Of a stretch of DNA of 64,000 bases, positions 10,246 to 22,465 are shown in pieces. Below the pieces are notes generated by a model that was not told the DNA's origin, searched no databases, and saw nothing but the letters and a program-made list of their open reading frames with translations. Within the stretch, counting starts at the first letter, position 1. Every line of letters starts with the position of its first letter. The stretch covers positions 124,001-188,000 of the forward strand of contig JAMXDE010000066.1 in NCBI GenBank assembly GCA_026770025.1, given 5' to 3'. A program made the translations under genes and the position numbers. Source of the stretch: Craspedostauros australis (Eukaryota; Bacillariophyta; Bacillariophyceae; Mastogloiales; Achnanthaceae).

Positions 10246-12613
10246 TTTGATCGCAGCGAACGGTGAGCAAAGTTCGAGGGCAACAAAAGTGCCAGAAGCA
10301 CAAGGACATATTTTTTATCGTGACATATCGCAAGGCGCTTTGCGTGTTGGATATAGTATGCTTCGAGCAATGACATAGACAGGGCTATTCAATACGCATC
10401 AACGTGTCTGATGGACAAGGAGAAATTGGATTCGCGCGCAGTGAGTTCGTTGGTGGTGAAGCAAACTGCCCCAGCTCCAATGGATTTGCAACAAGATCAA
10501 AGGCTCAAAAGCCTCCGTGGTGCCGCATACCTTTCGTCGACGATCTCACTCACTCAATCGCATCTATCTATTCTCATTTTTTGAACGGTAGAACGCAAAC
10601 TTCGCAAGGTGCGAGCTACCGGCGTTGATTCCGTCGTCAGCGTGATAGTTGTGTGAGGTGCGAACATACTTGGTGTTGTTGTCGAGTTCCTCTTCGCTTG
10701 GAGATGAGCGACAATACGCGCCAGTTGCATGTTCGGTAGTTGTTGGTTGAGGCATTCGACTCACACAGGACACCATGAAACCTCTCTGATTCGAAATCTT
10801 GCACAGATCCGACACAATTCCCTCATTCGCACAATTTCGAGCATCGCACACGACGCAGACAAAAGCAACAGCACAGCACAACACAACAGCAACCATGGTC
10901 TCCTTCCTCAAATCCTCCACCTCCGCTGTCGCGCTTGCTGCGTTCACCGCCTTGGCCTCCGTCGCCGCCGAGCCCCACGCAGATGAACATGAGACCCCAA
11001 AGGCCTACAAGGCCGTGATCACCGAGATCCCAGGCAGCAACTCCGGTGTCGCCGGTATCGTCACCGTCTTTTCTTCCACGGATGAGACTACTGTCGGTTA
11101 CGGTGGCTTCCTGACCGGTCTTGAGGCCAGCCTCGAGGCTTCGTCCGCCGCCTGTTCTGCCACCAACGGCTGCGGTGTGCACGTGCATTCCGGCATGAGC
11201 TGCGCCAACGCCACTGCACAGGGCGGGCACTACTTCGTTGATCCTGTCATGGAGGATCCATGGGCTGATGCCCGCTACACCTCCGATGCCGAGGGCAAGG
11301 CCACCTTCGCTAACATGCGCAGCATCGGAACCGACGACCTTGAGGGACGTCCATTCATTGGTAAGTGCGATATCACCAGTGCCGATGATTGTGATGTGGT
11401 TGCCGTTGCCCGTGAATGATTGTGGCTTCCAGTCACCCACTCCTTCCTCATTTCGCATTGCTCACTCCTCGCATCCCCATCGTTCTCTCTCTCTATTCCA
11501 ACTGCCTACCTGGTTCTGCTCCACTGCTGCAAACCTCACGCAACAACAGTCCACGCCGCCGACGGAAGCCGCGTCGGATGCGGCCTCTTGACCGCTGTCG
11601 CCAAGGCTGACACCCTCCCAACCGAGCTGGAGGCCCTGACCGACGCCGGGGTGAACGGAACCGTCAATGCCGTCGCAATTGACGAGAACAAGGCCATCTG
11701 CTATTTCGGCGACGCCAACAAGCTCGAGGCCAACCTCAAGTCCATCCACGCCGATGATGGCACCGCCACCTCCGCCGCAACCGACTGCACCGCCAAGAAC
11801 GGATGCGGAACCCACGTCCACGCTGGAATGGACTGCACCAACTCCACCATGCAGATGGGACACTACTACAACATGGACATGCTGACGGCCGATCCATGGG
11901 CCATCATCGGTTACGAAGCCACCACCGACGCTGGCTTCGCCCACTACGTCGGATGCGTCGAGACCGGACACACCGAATACAAGGGCAAGGCCTTCATCGT
12001 CCACGCCAACGACGGAAGCCGCGTTGCCTGCGGTCTTATGGGAGAGGAAGACCATGACAGTCACGACAGCGATGAGTCCGCCGCCACAGCACGCTCCTCG
12101 CAGATGGTTGCCCTCGTCGTAACTGCCGCTGCTGGAATCCTCTCCCTCGTCGCTCTGTAAGCCACTCTCGCTTGCGGTAAGTTCAAGAACAGCATGGTGC
12201 ATACATCCATCTCTATCATTCCGCCCACATGGGGAACATCAATACTGATTCACAGGAAGTATAATAGGAATCCACTTTGTACAATACACAAGCACACATT
12301 TATTCCAACACCGCTCCCTCTCGAGAGAGCACAATACAACAATGCCCCACGCGCAAATTGTGCCTGTGCACGTGCAATAGCAGGCATTGTACTTTTTGGA
12401 GTATCGTGCTGTCATGCGTGTCGAGCGCCACGCTCTTGAATGGATGGATGTGCTGGTCTGTTGTGTTCTTCGTTTCATCCTGGCGCGGATTTGTGTTCGT
12501 GTGCGTTGCGATGTGGTGCGATCTTGAAACGTCCTTCTGAATCATGAGTGCACTCAACTTCAATTCGAAATACGAATGGTGTACATGTTTAGGCTTCTTT
12601 GTGAGTTGCGCGC
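10246..12613. repeat. Direct duplication, copy A (SOD-like gene with promoter and 3' flank)
   Basis: From about 10246 (GCAGCGAACGGTGAGCAAAG) to about 12613 the sequence is homologous to 22466-24668 plus 39462-39600. It includes about 630 bases of upstream sequence, both exons, the intron and about 450 bases of 3' flank. Divergence is highest in the intron and upstream region and lowest in the exons. The copy is intact, so it shows the pre-insertion state of the LINE target in copy B. Confidence 0.85.
10895..12160 (+). CDS. Two-domain Cu-only superoxide dismutase-like protein, GPI-anchored, copy A
   Basis: Exon 1 is 10895-11360 (donor CATTG|GTAAGT) and exon 2 is 11550-12160 (acceptor AACAACAG|TCC), giving 358 residues. 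Signal peptide is residues 1-25. Two tandem SODC-type domains follow. Domain 1 has the copper ligands H96-V-H98, H112 (GGHYF) and H157 (FIVHAADGSRVGCG). Domain 2 has H244-V-H246, H260 (MGHYY) and H307 (FIVHANDGSRVACG). The disulphide cysteines C103/C166 and C251/C316 and the active-site Arg of the SRV-CG motif are present. The zinc-loop His and Asp ligands of Cu/Zn SOD are absent, as in the extracellular Cu-only SODs known from fungi and oomycetes. The C-terminus is a short HDSHDS stretch and a hydrophobic tail (MVALVVTAAAGILSLVAL), fitting a GPI-attachment signal. Predicted role: cell-surface superoxide dismutation. Family fit is strong from the ligand order and spacing; activity is inferred. 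Confidence 0.85.
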
Positions 12614-13535
12614 AAGCAGAGATACATGTGAAACCGTTGAGATGGCGTTGCGAAGAGAACACGGACGCGATCACAAGGGAAGCCGGCAGTAGAGCACACC
12701 AACGCACAGGTGCGATACGATAAGACTCATAATCTGCATCCTTATGGATCTTACACCTTAATTTGGGTTCAATGCTTGTCATGACTTGGTTTATCATATC
12801 CATCTGCTCATGTGAGCACGTGCAAGTATGCAGGGACCGCCCGAAGAGGCGACGAAGATACTGGGGCCGCTCTCCGAGGGTGGACCGTCACCATTCCGGC
12901 ACTACTTGTATTGTGCTGCATCCCCTTTGACCATGATGTTCTGATGCATAATGACCGGTGTCGGAGGGATGTAATCCCATCGTTCGCTTTTGCGAGGTGT
13001 GGATGACAAACAGTGGACGCACCGACGGTAGGTCATATTAGGTCAAAAGTCTATATTCACCTTAGTATACGTCTAATCTTGTTCTCCATGGAATGCGTCA
13101 GGTCACGCATAGAACTATTGGTCCTGAACCGTTTTCTCTTTCTCTGTTGACATCATTTACTGCAACCTCTGACGGTCCTCAGATACCTGTCTTGGTGTCT
13201 GAGGATGGTGGCAAGCCAATACATGGACGTCAGGCCCTGACTGTCATCATCCTTATGTGCACATGAACATGTATGTCTGCATCCCTGTGGATCCACCTTC
13301 ACAGGGCATGTCTACTGTCTTGATGAGTGAACATATCTGAGCATCTTGGCTCAGATATAAGGCTCAGCAATCCCATCAAAATTGGCAAGATCGCATTTCT
13401 GCAATGATTGGATTTGTTGTTGGGATGTATATGTGTATGTGCATTGCTCACCCATTATCCTTCTACCCGCCATACAAGTGATGTTGATATATATTCGATC
13501 TACGAGCAACAACCAGATGAAACACATCACAGACT
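12614..13535. other. Intergenic, no gene recognised
   Basis: Unique sequence between the end of duplication copy A and the target duplication of the Copia element. No coding region is supported and the ORFs present are short. It probably continued directly into 20737 and beyond before the Copia element inserted. Confidence 0.5.
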
Positions 13536-13540
13536 TGGTA

Positions 13541-14170
13541 TATTAGCGCACGCTAAATCTCTAACAATAGCGACACCCGTCGACCAATCAGAAATCTCCA
13601 CTTTTCTTACCTTTTCCGTTCCGAACGGAAATTTTGGTCGAAAATCCGTTGTGTCAGATTTGTGTCGCATTTCGCGTCGCAAGAATCGTTTTCCCTCAAT
13701 CACAGATCCAAAAATGTCGTGGAAATTGATTTCTTGCCAAGATGAGCCAATCTGCCCAATCAGGACAGACTTGGATCTTGGGTGTGACACGTGCGAATCT
13801 TGTCCTGACCTTCTCAAGTGAATACGATCAATCGTGTGATCGTACTACTAGCAACATCGTGAGAAGACGTAATTTACAACACGGGCTATCGCGGTGTTTT
13901 GTTCATTGACTTTTGCACCTCATCTTCACGCAGTAACACGCACATTTGTCGTGTTGTCTCCGTGTTATTTTTACTTGCAATTGCATGAGATCATGTCATG
14001 CCTCTCTCATGCTCACAGTTCCAAGAAGACAATCTTGTGAGCTCGACAGCATTCCTACTACCATACGAATAACACAGTAAACAAACACTCTCCTCACCAA
14101 CAACAACGACTTGATCACTCTACGTTCTCGGTGCGGTATCTTCAAACCCATCTACGATTACGTTCTAACA
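13541..14170 (+). repeat. 5' LTR of Copia element 1 (630 bp)
   Basis: Starts TATTAGCGCACGCTAA and ends CGTTCTAACA; the same length and sequence recur at 20102-20731. It contains short perfect palindromes (TTAGCG-CA-CGCTAA at the start, TTTCCGTTC-CGAACGGAAA in the middle, CGATCA-ATCGTG-TGATCG late) that may serve as regulatory or RNA-structure elements. Confidence 0.93.
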
Positions 14171-14490
14171 GATTAACAGTCGCAAGCTTTCACCTACTGA
14201 ATTGATTGCGTGACAATCCATCCATCCTTCATCCCTCGTCCATCCACGAGCGATCCCTTCACCTTCCATCACGTGACGACGTGATTTCGGCTTTCCTTCG
14301 GCTTTCTCGCATCCGCAGAACGCCCTCCTTCCGGTCCCTCTGCTGAGTTCGGGCCTTCCCACTCAGCCATCCAAGACTTCCTGCAGCACCCTCCCGCACC
14401 AGAAGACGATCCAGTCAGTGCACCCCAGCCTCAGCTATCCTTCAGCCTCCAGCATCTGCATCCACTCTCTCCATCCATCCATCGCCAATC
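14171..14490 (+). other. Untranslated leader of Copia element 1
   Basis: 320 bases between the 5' LTR and the gag start codon. It begins GATTAACAGTCGCAAG, where a primer-binding site is expected, but I could not assign a tRNA. It contains no ORF of note and should be part of the packaged RNA. Confidence 0.5.
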
Positions 14491-17400
14491 ATGTCGACTC
14501 CTGAGATGGACCTCGCCACCTTGGATCACATCCTCGGTGTCATCGGCATCCCTTCGGACTCCACTCCTCGCGACATCATCGCCCATGCGGACATCGTCAG
14601 CCCTCTTGACCTTGTCTCGCTCACCGAAGATGATCTTCGCAGCTTCCAACTTCGCGATGAGATCGATGATGGCGAGACCATCGTCGCCGTACTCGGAGTG
14701 AACCACATCCGCAAGATCCTCAACCTTGGCAAGTGGTACCTCACCCAAGCCATCCTCGACGACAACACCTGGAACGATCTCGATCGTACCTCGTTCATGG
14801 CATTCACAGCTGAGCAGAACAACCCTTCCCTTCCGTCTTCGCACTCGCATTCGACTGCAAGCTCTCCCATTCCGTCTCCGATGGGCATGGGCCACCACAC
14901 CACCACTCCAGCATCCGCATTCCGTCCGGTGCCTGAAGAGCCTCCGCATGTGAACTTCGCATTCGATCCTTCGGCTTCAGTGCCTGATCCTGCCTTCCCG
15001 CAACCACCTGTGACTCCATCCATGGCACCCTCTTCCAACTTCCAAGGTGTCCAAGCCATGGAGCTTCCAGCTGACTACGTCAAGGAGTTCAGCAAGGCAA
15101 CCAAGCGAGAGAGTCTGTCGCTCCCAACACTGAAGGACGACAAGCACTTCCTCACCTTCATGCGGACCTTCGAGACTCTTTCCTTCTCTCATGGACTCAA
15201 CCACCATCTCGATATGGACTTCATGCCAGCACCCAAGGACGAGGCCTTCTTCGCGAGCCAGAATCGCTACCTCTTCGCCGTGCTCACTGAGCATGTCAAG
15301 ACTTCCAAGAGTCGGCGCATCATCCGTGCCTACAAGAAGTCTTGCGATGGCCGGGCGGCCTACGCCGATCTCGTCGATAGCTACACCAGTGGCGTCGTCG
15401 GCGAGACTCTGTCCATCAAGTACAGAGATGCCATCGTCGCCTTCCGTCTGGACCAGACTTGGACCAAGACCCGCGAGCAATTCCTCGATGCTTGGGAAAC
15501 CAAGCTCGACGACATCGAGGAGCTCGATGATGCATGCGTTGACGAGGCAGTCAAGCAGCAATGGCTGCGTACCGCCATCGGTCCCGATGTTGACTTGACT
15601 CGGGCCTACACCAACGTCAAGTCCAACTCCCGCCAACGTCACAAGCAATCTCGCGGCTTCATCAAGGTTGGTGTCTCCTTTGAAGACCTCCTCGAGTTCG
15701 TCCGCGATGAGGCGCAGTCCCTTGATGCCAACCAGCCTCGCACCACATCTCGGCGCAAGGTCAACAACGCCAAGACCAGCGGCTCTGCTGGCAAAGGCAA
15801 TGGCAAGGACTATGCCAAGGACGACCGCCGTTCCATTCCCAACGACGAATGGCGTGAGATGTCCAAGGATCAGCGCAAGGCATTCCTCGAAGCAAAGGGA
15901 AAGTGGCGCAAGAACAAGGGCAAGGGCAAGGCTGACTCCCACCGAGCTGCCAACAACGCTGCCACATCTTCGGGCACCACCGACACTCCTTCCGCAACCC
16001 CGTCCGCTGGCAACACGGACTCTTCCAAGGCTGGTGACCAGTCCACTGCCATCGATCGCCTTCTCGCGCAGACCAAGTCCACCTCTTCGTCTGACGATAC
16101 TCCTCAACTGGTCTACAAGGGCCAGACCTGGCGCCTTGCCAACTCCACGGTGGTCCGGTACAGCTTCAACAAGCTTGTCAAGGACCACTCTGGCTCTCTC
16201 GTCGACAGCGGTGCCAATGGTGGCCTGGCTGGCGATGACGTCCTCGTTCTCTGCAAGACAGGACACACCGCCGACGTCAGTGGCATTGGTGACTCTGCCA
16301 TCGCCAACCTCGACATCGGTACGGTTGCTGGTCTCATCCAGACCACCGAAGGGCCCATCATTGGTAAATTCCACCAATATGCGCTCTACGGAAAGGGCAA
16401 GACCATCCATTCATCCAACCAGCTTGGTGCCTTCGGAATGGATGTCAACGAGCGCCCACGGAATCTCCCTGGAGGTCGCCAGACCATCATCACACCAGGA
16501 GGCCACATCATCCCACTGGCTGTCCGGCAAGGCCTGTCCTACATGGACATGGCCAAGCCCACCCGCTCCGAACTCGACAAGTATCCACATGTCGACTTCA
16601 CCGCGGACGACGAATGGGACCCTTCTTCCCTCGACCAGGAGATGAACCTCGACGACGTCGACGATGATGACGCCGCAGCACTCCAGCGCCGCGAGAACAA
16701 CTCTACCGTTCTCACGGCCTACACTGGTGCTCGCCAAGCCGACATCGCTGACAACCCGGGCAGCATCATTGCCACTCGCAAGCCTGCCGACTACGAGGCT
16801 CTCCGACCCCACTTCGGCTGGATTCCAGCTCGTCGCGTTCGCGACACTCTTCGGTGTACCTCCCAGTGGTACCGTACCGCCGAGCGCTTCTCCATGCGCA
16901 AGCATTTCAAGTCTCGGTTCCCAGCGGCCAACGTCGACCGTCTCCATGAGACGGTTGCGATGGATACGCTCTTCTCCGATACCCCTGCTCACGACGACGG
17001 GGTTCCCGGCCATGGCGGCTGCACCATGCTTCAGGTGTACGTCGCTCTCGACTCTCGGTTCACGGCCGGCTTTCCCATGCCATCCGAGAGCCGCATCTCC
17101 GACACTCTCCGTGACTTCATCCGACGCCACGGGGCTCCCGACCTACTGATGTCCGACAACGCCAAGGCGCAGATCGGTAACAAGGTTATGGAGATCCTCC
17201 GGCAGTATCACATCCGTGATCACCAGAGTGAGCCGGAGCATCAACACCAGAACGGCGCGGAACGCCGGATCCAGGATATCAAACGCACAACCAACGGTGT
17301 GATGGATCGCACGGGTACTCCCGACCGCTTCTGGCTGATCTGCACGCTCTATGTGATTGATCTCTTCAACCACATCGCGCAGGTCACCGCTGGCTCCATC

Positions 17401-20077
17401 ACCCCCCCTTCAAGCCGCCTTCGGACAGCAACCGGACATCTCCAAGTTCCTGTCCTACCGATGGTGGCAACCTGTCTACTACCGGGTTGACAACCCCACC
17501 TTCCCCAGCCAGTCCAAGGAGCGCAGTGGACGCTGGGCCGGTCCCTGCCTTCACAAAGGCGATGATCTTACCTTCTGGGTCCTCGACGACGAGACCCAAC
17601 GACTTCTTCCTCGGTCTGCCATCCGACCTGCCGACGACTCTGCCACCCGCAATCTTCGTGCGGACTTCCCCTTCCCCATTGTTGGGGAGGACGGTGGCTC
17701 TGATGCCATGAATGTGACGAATGGGGAGCCAGACGACGACATCTCCGTCCCTCCTGACTCCGACCCCATCGTACACTCCCTCGCTGATTCCATCCTGGCT
17801 GACCGCCGCGGCACAGACCCTGAAACAGTGGGGAATGCCAAGGTCCACATCCCGAAGTTCTCTCCTGAGGATCTCGTTGGGATGACCTTCATCCACGAGA
17901 AGGATGGCCAGCAAGTCAAAGCGGAGGTGGTGCAAAAGGTCAATGACCTTGATGCAGCCAACCACCAACGCATCAAGATGCTACTCGCACTGGCTGATGG
18001 GGAGACGCATGACCTCATTTCCTACGTTGAGCTCGCCGACATCATCGAACGGCAACAGGAGCACAACGACGACCCTGACGCCAAGTGGGAGTTCGACTCC
18101 ATCATCGGACATGAGGGTCCCCTCTCATCTTCCTCTCCCTCCTACAAGGGATCGAGCTTCAACGTCATCGTCAAATGGGGAGACGGCTCCACCTCCACCG
18201 AACCCCTCTCCATCATGATTCAGGATGATCCTGTCTCCTGCGCTGCCTACGGCCGCCGCCACGAGCTGCTCGACGAGCCTGGCTGGAAGCGCCTCAAGCG
18301 CCTCGCCATCCGCACCCATCGTCTCGAGCGCCAGGTCCACAAATCCAAGACCTTCAACCACGCTCCCACCTTCCAGTTCGGCGTCCAAGTCCCCCGCAAC
18401 CACAAAGAAGCGCTGCGACTCGACGATAAGAACGGCAACACTCTCTGGGCCGATGCCGAGAAGAAGGAGATGGACCAACTCTTCGGGTACCACACCTTCA
18501 AGTCTCTCGGCAAAGGCGCCCCTGTCCCCTCCGGCTTCCAGAAGATCCGCCTTCAATGGGTCTATGCTGTGAAGCATGACCTCCGCCACAAGGCGCGCTG
18601 CGTCGCTGGTGGTCATCTCACCGACCCCTGCAAGGATGCATCCTACGCAGGTGTGGTCAGTCTTCGCTCTCTCCGCCTCTCCCTCCTCGCCGGTGAACTC
18701 AACGGCATTCCAACATGGGTTGGAGACATCGGCAATGCGTATCTTGAGGCCTTCACTCAAGAACGCATCTGCTTCATTGCTGGTGACGAATTCGGTGACT
18801 TCGCTGGTCATACCATGCAGATAGTCAAGGCACTCTACGGCCTGCGCACATCGGGCGCCCGATTCCATGAGGCTCTCGCCGACACCCTTCGCGACATGGG
18901 TTTCCTCCAATGCCGCTCCGATCCCGACGTCTGGATGCGTGACGCCAACTCCCATTGGGAGTATGTCTGCGTCTACGTCGATGACCTCACCGCGACGATG
19001 GCCGATCCCAAGGCTTTCTTCGACATCCTCTCTTCGAAGTACGGGTACCAGCTCAAGGGAGTTGGTCCTATCAAGTACCATCTCGGTGCTGACTTTGGCC
19101 GTGATCCCGACGGCACTCTCAAGCTCTCCCCGCAATCCTACATCAAGCGGATGATGGAGAACTACGAACGCATGTTCGGCGAGCTTCCCCGCAAGATCAG
19201 CTGCCCTCTCGACAAGGCCGACAGTCCGGAGCTCGACACCTCTTCCGAACTCAGCGAAACCGACAAACGCAAGTTCATGTCGCTCATCGGTGCACTCCAG
19301 TGGTGTATCTCCCTCGGACGGTTTGACATCTCTGTCGCCGTCATGACGCTGGCACGCTTCCGCTCAGCTCCTCGCCAAGGTCATCTGGATCGCGCAAAGC
19401 GCATCTACGGATATCTTCGCAAGCATCCTGATGCTGCCATCCGCTTCCGCACCTGCGTCCCCCGCTTCGATCTTCACTACGAGGTTCCCAACCATGATTG
19501 GATCTACTCCGTCTACGGGAAGACCTCTGAGGAGATTCCGGACGACATCCCCGAGCCGAAAGGCAAACCTGTCCGAACCACCACGTTCGTCGACGCCAAC
19601 CTTCTCCACTGCCAAGTCACTGGTAGATCCGCTACCGGTGCTCTCCATCTGGTCAACCAGACACCCATCGAATGGTTCTCCAAGCGTCAAGGCACGGTTG
19701 AGACCGCCACCTACGGGTCCGAGTTCGTCGCTGCCCGTCAAGCTACGGAGCAGATCATCTCCCTCCGTCTTGCCCTTCGTGAAATGGGCATTCCGATCGA
19801 CGGCCCCAGCTGGATGCTGGGTGACAATCAGTCCGTCATCACCTCCTCCACGGTCCCCAAGAGCATGCTCTCCAAGCGCCACAACGCCCTGGCCTACCAT
19901 CGCGTCCGGTCCGCTGTCGCCGCTGGCATCCTCTACTTCATCAAGATCCCCGGCACGCAGAACGTCGCCGACGTGATGACGAAGTTCCTTCCATGGGCTG
20001 TCTTCTGGCCCCTCGTGAAGCCCATCCTCTTCTGGAAAGGACACACCGAGTCCTCTTCCCCGACCTACAAGACCTGA
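14491..20077 (+). pseudogene. Gag-Pol polyprotein of Copia element 1, frameshifted
   Basis: Encodes capsid-like Gag, aspartic protease, integrase, reverse transcriptase and RNase H. The first frame runs 14491-17490 and the second continues to 20077. The Gag part has a long Ser/Pro linker and a Lys-rich NAKTSG/KGKGK region but no CCHC zinc knuckle. Protease is at about residue 571 (LVDSGANGG). Integrase has its catalytic Asp in VAMDTLF, then MSDNAK (889) and NGAER (924). After the shift come YRWWQPVYYRVDNP, the RT palm with YVDD at 18974-18985, and RNase H (TTFVDAN, TYGSEFVAARQATE, MLGDNQS). A seven-C run at 17402-17408 puts the downstream part one base out of frame. One base fewer restores a continuous protein, so this is either a homopolymer sequencing error, a disabling mutation or, less likely, programmed +1 frameshifting. 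Confidence 0.88.
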
Positions 20078-20101
20078 ATGTCCGGGACACGCTTTGGGGA
20101 G

Positions 20102-20731
20102 TATTAGCGCACGCTAAATCTCTAACAATAGCGACACCCGTCGACCAATCAGAAATCTCCACTTTTCTTACCTTTTCCGTTCCGAACGGAAATTTTGGTC
20201 GAAAATCCGTTGTGTCAGATTTGTGTCGCATTTCGCGTCGCAAGAATCGTTTTCCCTCAATCACAGATCCAAAAATGTCGTGGAAATTGATTTCTTGCCA
20301 AGATGAGCCAATCTGCCCAATCAGGACAGACTTGGATCTTGGGTGTGACACGTGCGAATCTTGTCCTGACCTTCTCAAGTGAATACGATCAATCGTGTGA
20401 TCGTACTACTAGCAACATCGTGAGAAGACGTAATTTACAACACGGGCTATCGCGGTGTTTTGTTCATTGACTTTTGCACCTCATCTTCACGCAGTAACAC
20501 GCACATTTGTCGTGTTGTCTCCGTGTTATTTTTACTTGCAATTGCATGAGATCATGTCATGCCTCTCTCATGCTCACAGTTCCAAGAAGACAATCTTGTG
20601 AGCTCGACAGCATTCCTACTACCATACGAATAACACAGTAAACAAACACTCTCCTCACCAACAACAACGACTTGATCACTCTACGTTCTCGGTGCGGTAT
20701 CTTCAAACCCATCTACGATTACGTTCTAACA
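20102..20731 (+). repeat. 3' LTR of Copia element 1 (630 bp)
   Basis: Direct copy of 13541-14170 with the same ends and length, followed at once by the TGGTA duplication of the target. Confidence 0.93.
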
Positions 20732-20736
20732 TGGTA

Positions 20737-22465
20737 TGTCCGCCCATCTGAAGTTTCATTGAAAACTTGTCACGACTCACTTCTGAGAGCATGAGATATT
20801 CGGTGTGGCCGCGATCCGGCAAACATGTGACGTCGAGTTTAAGTTGATCTACTTCCCAACTAAACCTGAAGTGACACCACCCTCGACAACCTCAAGCATT
20901 ATCAATGGAATGTGGAATTGACAGAGCCATGGAGCTGTGACGAGTGACATCGACGCAGAAGACGTCATCGCCACATCATGGGTCATCTCCACATCAGAAC
21001 AAGATTACAAAGATGCAATGACCAAGATCAGACAAGATCTTTGAAAGTGCAACATGAGAACCATGCAAAACATCTACAACTACATGTACAGCAAGATGCC
21101 AATATATGAGAGATGAACAACAACGCGTAGAGCACGCGTACAATTACCACGAGAGAGAGACTCATAGAGACAGAAATGCAAGAGAGCATCTTGCGTGAAC
21201 TCATAGTTGAGTAATCAAGAGAGATTGAGCGAACACTCGAACGAGAGCTATCCGCAGAGGTACTCAACCACCCACATAATGAAATAGCAAACAGAAGCAG
21301 CAAATGCATCACCGTCTATCAGTAGGGAGTTTCCAGGCGCGGAACCCGCCAACATGAGGTCTTCAGACTTCAAAGGGATCGATCTTGTTTGCGTTCTACT
21401 GCTCTTGCTTGACTTCACTTTGTTTGGAAAGTGTGCAGTGAAGTTCGATCCAGGCTTTTGAGAAGGCTAGCACTTGGTCAGCGAGTACTGTTGATGCTTG
21501 CTTTGGCAGAGGCTACTGAGGTCCAACATTTGGTCAGGTGTGTTCAGTTGGGACCTTTGTCCTCTTGAGTGGCTCGGTTTTCAAGCAATAGAGTCTGATG
21601 TTTGATCAGATGCATCCAGGTGGGACTTTGGTCCACGGAAGTTACTCGGTTTGCAAGCGATGCCTTTGGGCTTGGTCTTAAAGAGACGTATGCAATCTGT
21701 TAGCAGAGGAAGATGCTCGACGGAGTGGTGAGAGTATATGAACCACTCGCAGCTACCAGTTGGAATTTGTGCTCTGTTGATGACACGATTCGGTGGGGAA
21801 TGCCTCACAAACTGCCGGTTTCAGGATAGCTGTGCAATGCAGTTCAAGAGGAGTGAACTTGCAGAAGATGTATTCCTGTAATGATGAGTAGAGTAGTGCT
21901 GTTTGTACTATTCTTGGCTTGTGATATTAGGGTTAGTTTGTAGTCTTGGTAGGACAAAGAAATGATGTCACACAACTGACACGGCCCTGCCCTGATAGAT
22001 TTACTTTGTTCAGTGCTTGAGGGCAGACATTGCTCCTTGCTCTTGTTCATCTCTCCATGTGTTGTTGCATCGCAATGTAGAGCATAACAGCTCAGCACTT
22101 TATTGAAGTTGAGGATGCAACAGCAGTTGTGGTTGGAATTCACCATCGGATTCCCTGCTTGGGTTGAAGCAGGTTGGATATGCATGCCATGACTACGGCA
22201 ACAAGGCAGTGGTAATAGTCATGGAGGGAATCGAGGCATGTTGCAATCGAAAGGATCTGAGGAGCATATAGCTCTCAGGGCAACTGGAATCAGGTTGATC
22301 GTGGCATTGAGCAAGCGTGGATTCGTGAATGGGAAGAGAAGAAGAGGAGAGGAGGGTGCTGCGTTCGTTGAAGCTGGAAAGTTTCGCGTCAAAAAGGGAA
22401 GTTTCAGGCATCAGCGGGAAGCACCATGAGGTGGAGATAGTCTGTCCCTTATTCAGCTTCAACTG
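20737..22465. other. Intergenic between Copia element 1 and duplication copy B
   Basis: No gene recognised and the base composition is unremarkable. It includes a degenerate tandem repeat at about 21521-21664. Similarity to duplication copy A begins near 22466 (GCAGCGAACGGTGAGC). Confidence 0.5.
21521..21664. repeat. Degenerate tandem repeat, unit about 72 bp
   Basis: The unit starting GTCCAACATTTGGTCAGG at 21521 recurs as GTCTGATGTTTGATCAGA at 21593. Both copies continue to CTCGGTTTTCAAGCAA / CTCGGTTTGCAAGCGA. A more diverged third copy may precede them. Function unknown. Confidence 0.5.

Larger units (their letters stand above)
13536..20736 (+). mobile_element. Copia-type LTR retrotransposon 1, complete, with TGGTA target duplication
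   Basis: The element proper is 13541-20731, with LTRs 13541-14170 and 20102-20731. It is flanked by the 5-bp direct repeat TGGTA at 13536-13540 and 20732-20736. LTRs start TATTAG and end CTAACA. The gene order protease-integrase-reverse transcriptase-RNase H is that of Ty1/Copia. The two LTRs look identical wherever I compared them, so the insertion is recent. A short purine stretch (TTTGGGGAG) precedes the 3' LTR. No primer-binding match to a known tRNA was recognised after the 5' LTR. It resembles the CoDi elements described in diatoms (by family memory, not tested). Confidence 0.93.

Noticed and set aside
13527-13821. Short ORFs in the LTRs of Copia 1 (repeated at 20102-20382)
   Set aside because: They recur only because the LTRs are duplicated; no protein features.
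14977-16410. Long minus-strand ORF (477 codons) across the Copia 1 gag/protease region
   Set aside because: Antisense shadow caused by strong codon bias of the real plus-strand polyprotein; its Gly/Val/Leu-rich composition has no family match.
18125-19135. Minus-strand ORF of 336 codons across the Copia 1 reverse transcriptase
   Set aside because: Antisense of a clear YVDD polymerase; not a separate gene.
21335-21365. GCGGAACCCGCC-like segment considered as a tRNA fragment
   Set aside because: No cloverleaf or B-box could be built around it.
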